From Bacteroidota bacterium (lineage in GTDB: Bacteria; Bacteroidota; Bacteroidia; Bacteroidales; Porphyromonadaceae): 16,836 bases of DNA. Below are positions 15,746-16,836 of this stretch, piece by piece. The notes under the pieces are model-generated. The model was not told the DNA's origin. It did not search any database and saw nothing but the letters and a program-made list of their open reading frames with translations. The DNA is taken from positions 1-16,836 of the forward strand of contig JAEWGA010000057.1 of NCBI GenBank assembly GCA_023388555.1. The letters are read 5' to 3'. The stretch's first letter is position 1, and every line of letters begins with the position of its first letter. A program made the translations under genes and the position numbers.

Positions 15746-15784
15746 GGGGAGAAAGAGGGTTTCGGGGGAGGAGATAGGGGGGGG
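15746..15784 (+). repeat. G-run cluster (near-canonical G-quadruplex motif)
   Basis: The plus strand has G-runs at 15746-15749, 15757-15759, 15764-15768 and 15777-15784, separated by 7, 4 and 8 nt. Four runs of at least three G with these loops can in principle form a G-quadruplex, although the last loop is slightly long. The final run is a G8 homopolymer, liable to length slippage, but no gene lies close enough downstream on the plus strand for a phase-variation role. Confidence 0.5.
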
Positions 15785-15962
15785 ATAAAATGTCACTCGC
15801 CCTAAATAGTGCTTTTTTTTGACTTAATGCCGCACCGAGACATAGGACCGAAAGGAGAAGAAAAAAACACTCCAAGATGGGATAAAAACGAGTTGGGTTT
15901 TGTCCCGAAAATTTGGAGGTGAAAAGGGAGCGGATTTTTGACCAAAATTTCGGGTGTTTTTT

Positions 15963-16012
15963 GGGGTGAAAAATGGGGTAGAAGTGGGGTGATTTTTGGG
16001 GTAAAAAAGGGG
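15963..16012 (+). repeat. Five GGGG runs phased at 11-12 bp
   Basis: GGGG occurs at 15963, 15975, 15986, 15998 and 16009, with steps of 12, 11, 12 and 11 bases. The spacers are A/T-rich (TGAAAAAT, TAGAAGT, TGATTTTT, TAAAAAA). Weaker runs at 15940 and 15952 extend the phasing. The array has quadruplex potential with 7-8-nt loops and also resembles a decayed short tandem repeat with a period near one helical turn. Confidence 0.6.
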
Positions 16013-16095
16013 CGGATTTGGGACAAAAGGCGTGACCGCCCGCAATCCCTTTGCTGAAGCGGGTTTGCGAAGGGTGTTAAAAGTCGTATAAAAAT

Positions 16096-16161
16096 AACTG
16101 CGCTTTTCGTCGCGACAAACTGCGCTTTCTTTTTCAACAAACTGCGCTTTCTTTTTTGAAG
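16096..16161. repeat. Three tandem copies of a 22-bp repeat
   Basis: ACTGCGCTTT occurs at 16097, 16119 and 16141, exactly 22 bp apart, defining units 16096-16117, 16118-16139 and 16140-16161. Units 2 and 3 share their first 17 bases; unit 1 shares the first 11 (AACTGCGCTTT) and differs after that (CGTCGCGACA at its end). Because 22 is not a multiple of three, successive copies fall in different reading frames, which argues against a coding repeat. Confidence 0.8.
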
Positions 16162-16186
16162 GACCCCGCCCTCTTTTTTTTTTTGA

Positions 16187-16290
16187 ATCCCCAAACATCC
16201 CTAAAAATCACCCCTCCAAAACCGTCCCAATTTACCCTCCCAAAATCACCAAAATTCCCCCCAAGAAAACGCCCAAAACCAGCCCTCCAA
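16187..16290 (-). repeat. Degenerate G-run tract on the minus strand (C-runs on plus)
   Basis: The plus strand carries C-runs near 16191, 16200, 16212, 16227, 16237, 16259, 16273 and 16284, most spaced 10-14 bp with A-rich spacers. Read on the minus strand this resembles the plus-strand G-run array at 15915-16012, with shared elements such as TTTTGGAGG and GGGGTGATTTTT (15986-15997 against the complement of 16203-16214). The two arrays therefore form an imperfect inverted pair. Confidence 0.45.
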
Positions 16291-16590
16291 AACTGTACTT
16301 CCCAAATCTGCCAACAAACTACCCCAAACCGCTCCAATCTGCCCCTCTCCAAAGCTGTTCCGCCACACCCTACATTCTTTTCCTGAAATTCCAGCCGAAA
16401 AGAGCCTCATTTTTTTAAAAGCCGCTCCCCAGACGGCTCTCCCCAAACGATTCCTGTTTTTCTTGGGAAGGCTCTTTTAACTCCTCTGCTCACAGCTCTG
16501 TTAACCGTTCTGTTTACCAATCAAAATATCTGGTTCACCAAAGGCAGTAAAAAAAAACGACCAAGGGTTGTACTGTTTTAGGAGGGGGAA

Positions 16591-16633
16591 TAAAAAAAGG
16601 GCTGCACCGAAGCCAATAACTTCGGTGCAGCCC
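16591..16633 (-). terminator. Intrinsic terminator after hpf
   Basis: Bases 16599-16612 and 16620-16633 are perfect 14-nt inverted repeats (GGGCTGCACCGAAG and its complement) with a 7-nt loop. On the minus strand the stem is followed by seven U residues (16598-16592). It starts 24 nt beyond the hpf stop. The other side is also T-rich, so it could act in both directions, although no plus-strand gene ends here. Confidence 0.95.
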
Positions 16634-16657
16634 CTTTTATTTTTGAATGGGTTGCGG

Positions 16658-16836
16658 TTACTTGGTTTTTTCTTTGTATTTGCTTAGCTGTTTTTCCAAG
16701 GCTTCGCAACAGTCGGCCACAGCCTCTTCGAAGGAGTCGGCTTGTTTTTCGGCCACTAAGTCCTGCCCTTTCACGGCTAATGTTATCCGAGCTTTTTTGT
16801 TTCGGGTTGTTTCGGGTTTTACTAATTCTAACACTA
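16658..16836 (-). CDS. hpf: Ribosome hibernation promoting factor HPF/RaiA family (3' part)
   Basis: Only the last 58 codons are inside the window; the start lies beyond base 16836. The visible protein reads in part LVKPETTRNKKARITLAVKG, then LVAEKQADSFEEAVADCCEALEKQLSKYKEK before the stop. This matches the C-terminal half of the short HPF/RaiA fold: two beta strands, then the long helix with the DSFEEAV-x4-EAL-x-QL-x-K pattern and a Lys-rich tail. HPF binds the 30S decoding centre and stores ribosomes as inactive particles when growth slows. In Bacteroidota hpf is commonly found upstream of this tRNA/tuf/rpo cluster, which supports the call. A strong terminator follows, so it is a separate transcript. 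I cannot see whether a long-form extension exists elsewhere, but the protein ends right after the helix, so it is the short form. Confidence 0.92.
   Translation of the reverse strand, partial: VLELVKPETTRNKKARITLAVKGQDLVAEKQADSFEEAVADCCEALEKQLSKYKEKTK

Larger units (their letters stand above)
15512..16590. other. About 1.08-kb intergenic region with repeats and strong strand asymmetry
   Basis: No convincing gene is seen here. Plus-strand composition changes in blocks: pyrimidine/C-rich (about 15513-15630), purine/G-rich (about 15660-15795), G/T-rich (about 15890-16025), then C/A-rich (about 16160-16380). Several minus-strand frames stay open, but they are low-complexity, overlap one another in different frames and give products full of Lys, Phe and Pro, so they look like by-products of the skew. 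The block holds a triplicated 22-bp repeat, phased G-runs, four T-tracts each followed by GA, and a paired CTGTTAACC/CTGTTTACC (16498-16518). No Bacteroidetes promoter pattern was found inside it. It separates the hpf terminator from the tRNA promoter. Confidence 0.7.

Noticed and set aside
16096..16161. CRISPR-like array
   Set aside because: Copies are direct 22-bp tandem units with no unique spacers, and no cas genes are present.
15802..16198. Two overlapping minus-strand frames of 124 and 130 codons
   Set aside because: They cover the same DNA in different frames, are rich in Lys, Phe and Pro, contain the 22-bp repeat out of frame and show no domain; treated as by-products of base composition. 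The frame at 16134-16352 is rejected for the same reason.

Overview
The window is a chromosomal housekeeping segment of a Bacteroidota bacterium, most likely order Bacteroidales. This rests on close similarity, recalled from memory, of RpoB, RpoC and EF-Tu to Bacteroides/Porphyromonas proteins, on the gene order hpf - tRNAs - tuf - tRNA-Trp - secE - nusG - rplKAJL - rpoBC, and on a Bacteroidetes-type promoter (TTG, 20-nt spacer, TAnnTTTG). Every gene I can support lies on the minus strand, so transcription runs from high to low coordinates.

Layout in transcription order: the 3' part of hpf (16836-16658) with its terminator (16633-16591); about 1.08 kb with no convincing gene (16590-15512) but with strong base-composition asymmetry, a triplicated 22-bp repeat, phased G-runs and repeated T-tract elements; a promoter (15511-15480); tRNA-Tyr, tRNA-Gly and tRNA-Thr; a leader with three hairpins; tuf; a terminator-like hairpin abutting tRNA-Trp; then secE, nusG, rplK, rplA, rplJ, rplL, a hairpin, rpoB, rpoC and a very strong terminator (2353-2290). 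Beyond it lies an unrelated pair: a Ser-type sulfatase gene (2180-660) and, 13 nt downstream, the start of a gene for a secreted protein of unknown function that runs off the window (646-1).

The genes form a gene-expression module: ribosome hibernation (HPF), elongator tRNAs and their carrier EF-Tu, the SecE translocon subunit, the NusG elongation factor, the ribosomal stalk and L1-stalk proteins, and the two large RNA polymerase subunits. Hairpins between tuf and tRNA-Trp and between rplL and rpoB look like places where transcript levels could be stepped down or the RNA cut.

I see no new defence system, mobile element, CRISPR array or biosynthetic cluster. The most unusual signals are an A19-U56 replacement of the near-invariant G19-C56 pair in tRNA-Gly, an A-C mismatch in the tRNA-Thr acceptor stem, the terminator/tRNA-Trp arrangement, and the repeat-rich, composition-skewed non-coding kilobase between hpf and the tRNA promoter.
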